Assembly: GCF_000372725.1 (NCBI RefSeq)
Contig: NW_005198427.1
Location: 5,619-54,924 of the forward strand
Origin: Emiliania huxleyi CCMP1516
Taxonomy: Eukaryota > Haptophyta > Isochrysidales > Noelaerhabdaceae
Direction of reading: 5' to 3'
Length of the DNA: 49,306 bases
Shown: positions 48,206-49,306 of the stretch, piece by piece
How positions within the stretch are numbered: position 1 is the stretch's first letter
Layout: every line of letters starts with the position of its first letter
Position numbers and translations under genes: made by a program
Notes under the pieces: generated by a model
The model's database searches: none
The model's input: only the letters and a program-made list of their open reading frames with translations
What the model was told of the DNA's origin: nothing

Positions 48206-48769
48206 CTCGGTCTGTGGGGGGCCGAGCCGCCTCGGGGTGGCGGGCGGGCGGGCGTTTTGAAAAACAGAAAACAGGAAAGGGGTCCCGTACCATGCGGAAT
48301 CGGCCCTAAGTGCTCAAGTGCTCAAACAGAAAACAAGAGGGGGCCGGGGGGGCCGCCCCCCCCCCACTGGGAGTAGAAAATACGTGCAAGGGGGCCAAGG
48401 AAGGAGGCCTGGACGCTGGAGGCGGCGCGGGGAAGCAGCATCAAGTGAGAGCAGGAAGGATGGCGCTTAGGGTCGGCTTTGAACAAAAGGCGTTTAAAAG
48501 GGTTTCACGCCAGGTTTTAGATCAGTTTATTGGTGTCGGCACACATCTCCCCACATGAGGTCAGCGGCGCGCAGTGCCTCTCTCGCAGGCTGGTTTTGGC
48601 TGTTTTCAAGCTTGTTTTTGTTTTCAGACTAGGGGGGGGGCGGGGCCGACCCCCTCAGAGGCGGCGGGCGGGCGCCCACGGTGCACAGACCGAGTCCGAG
48701 AGGATCAAAAGACAAAACGTGGGACGGCGGCCCGCGGGGGTTTACAAAAGATTTAACCGCCTTCAATTC
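48206..48769. other. Repeat-rich spacer
   Basis: Holds two copies of the dispersed repeat end, 48197-48264 and, inverted, 48611-48711, facing each other, plus a C11 run near 48360. The plus frames at 48310-48558 and 48574-48756 are not convincing. Confidence 0.5.
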
Positions 48770-49258
48770 TCAATCTTCCCACTCCGTGCCCTCCCAAGTA
48801 GGCTTCCCCTCCTCCCTGCTGGCGGCAGACGACGCCCTTTCCACCTCCTCTGCGATGCGCCGCCGGGCATACTCGCCGCTCGGCCTCGTTATCCGGGACT
48901 TGGCCTCCGCGCGCAGCGCCTCGGATCGCTCGCTGCCTCCTCCGCCGCCGGCTGCCGCCCGCTGTGGCGGAGGAGGCGGAGGTGCCGCCTCCGCGGGCGA
49001 GGCCGGCTGCCGGCTCGTGCCAACCCGGCGAGCCGCCGCGCGCCGCACCTCAGCCGCAGCCCCGCCGTCGCCAGCGGTCGCGCGACTCGTCGGGCTCGTG
49101 GCGGCCGCCTGTGCCCACGGTGGTGGCGCTGGCCGATTCGCGGGCCCGTCGGCCTCTGCCCGACGAGTCGCGGCCGCCGCGGCGCGCGCCTGCGCGAGGG
49201 GCGGGGCCTCATCAGCCGGTGTGCCGGCTGTCGGGCGAGGGTGGGTCTGTGGGTGCTG
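48770..49258 (-). CDS. C-terminal exon of an unidentified Ala/Arg-rich protein, partial
   Basis: An open minus frame ending at 48770 and closed upstream by a stop near 49268, with plausible acceptor AG sites just after it. Mostly Ala/Pro/Arg low-complexity sequence, then a better-composed end (EALRAEAKSRITRPSGEYAR, then RIAEEVERASSAASREEGK and PTWEGTEWED). No family recognised. The 5' part lies to the right of the window. It could belong to the same transcription unit as the sulfatase exon only if the repeats between are intronic, but the stop codon argues that they are separate genes. Confidence 0.4.
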   Translation of the reverse strand, partial: QHPQTHPRPTAGTPADEAPPLAQARAAAAATRRAEADGPANRPAPPPWAQAAATSPTSRATAGDGGAAAEVRRAAARRVGTSRQPASPAEAAPPPPPPQRAAAGGGGGSERSEALRAEAKSRITRPSGEYARRRIAEEVERASSAASREEGKPTWEGTEWED

Positions 49259-49306
49259 GTGATTGGGTCAGGGCTTTCGGGCGTCTCTCGCGCGCGGCGG
49301 TCGGTC

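Overview
The window looks like nuclear DNA of a very GC-rich unicellular eukaryote. A haptophyte alga is my best guess, not a proven one. The evidence is a eukaryotic cytosolic ribosomal protein gene (eL21), short spliceosomal introns with many GC-AG splice pairs, secreted and membrane proteins with signal peptides and Pro-rich linkers, a fungal-type cellulose-binding module, dispersed retroelement debris, and two runs of N (16875-17052 and 33405-33504) typical of a draft assembly.

Layout. 1-4.6 kb: the 5' part of a minus-strand gene with a UBA-like domain, then repeat-rich DNA including a ~390 bp segment present twice. 4.9-11.0 kb: two minus-strand genes, a large membrane-anchored astacin protease/esterase fusion and an ankyrin-repeat protein. 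11.9-12.8 kb: a plus-strand membrane-anchored CBM1 protein. 13.1-14.9 kb: a segment bounded by ~43 bp inverted repeats. 15.6-17.9 kb: organelle-type glutamyl-tRNA synthetase. 19.2-22.2 kb: a secreted C69-family peptidase (minus). 22.2-23.2 kb: two blocks packed with CTGACAG/CCGACAG. 23.9-24.4 kb: eL21 (minus). 25.3-28.2 kb: TPR/DnaJ co-chaperone (minus). 28.7-30.0 kb: an AT-richer island and retroelement ends. 30.1-35.4 kb: an aspartate-semialdehyde-dehydrogenase-family domain fused to an acyl-CoA synthetase (plus). 35.5-36.9 kb: a divergent pair of small membrane proteins. 37-39.4 kb: repeat DNA, a decayed alpha/beta hydrolase and a 5'-truncated retroelement with a 7 bp target-site duplication. 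39.8-42.2 kb: a divergent pair, a Fic-RING fusion (minus) and an MRH lectin-like receptor (plus). 42.6-43.1 kb: a small three-exon SAP/zinc protein. 43.3-43.8 kb: an AP2-like fragment. 44.1-47.5 kb: a mobile element encoding an RNase HI domain behind a polymerase-like HDG motif. 48.0-49.3 kb: two C-terminal exons, one from a sulfatase.

The genes do not form one pathway; this is an ordinary eukaryotic mixture. The most striking themes are four: multi-enzyme fusions not expected from textbook families (protease-esterase, semialdehyde dehydrogenase-acyl-CoA synthetase, Fic-RING); introns whose ends carry direct repeats of neighbouring exon sequence; minisatellites shared between introns of unrelated genes, as if introns were being created by duplication or introner-like insertion; and a mobile element with an unusual catalytic arrangement. 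Exon boundaries come from reading-frame continuity, GT/GC-AG rules and protein-family expectation, without transcript data.
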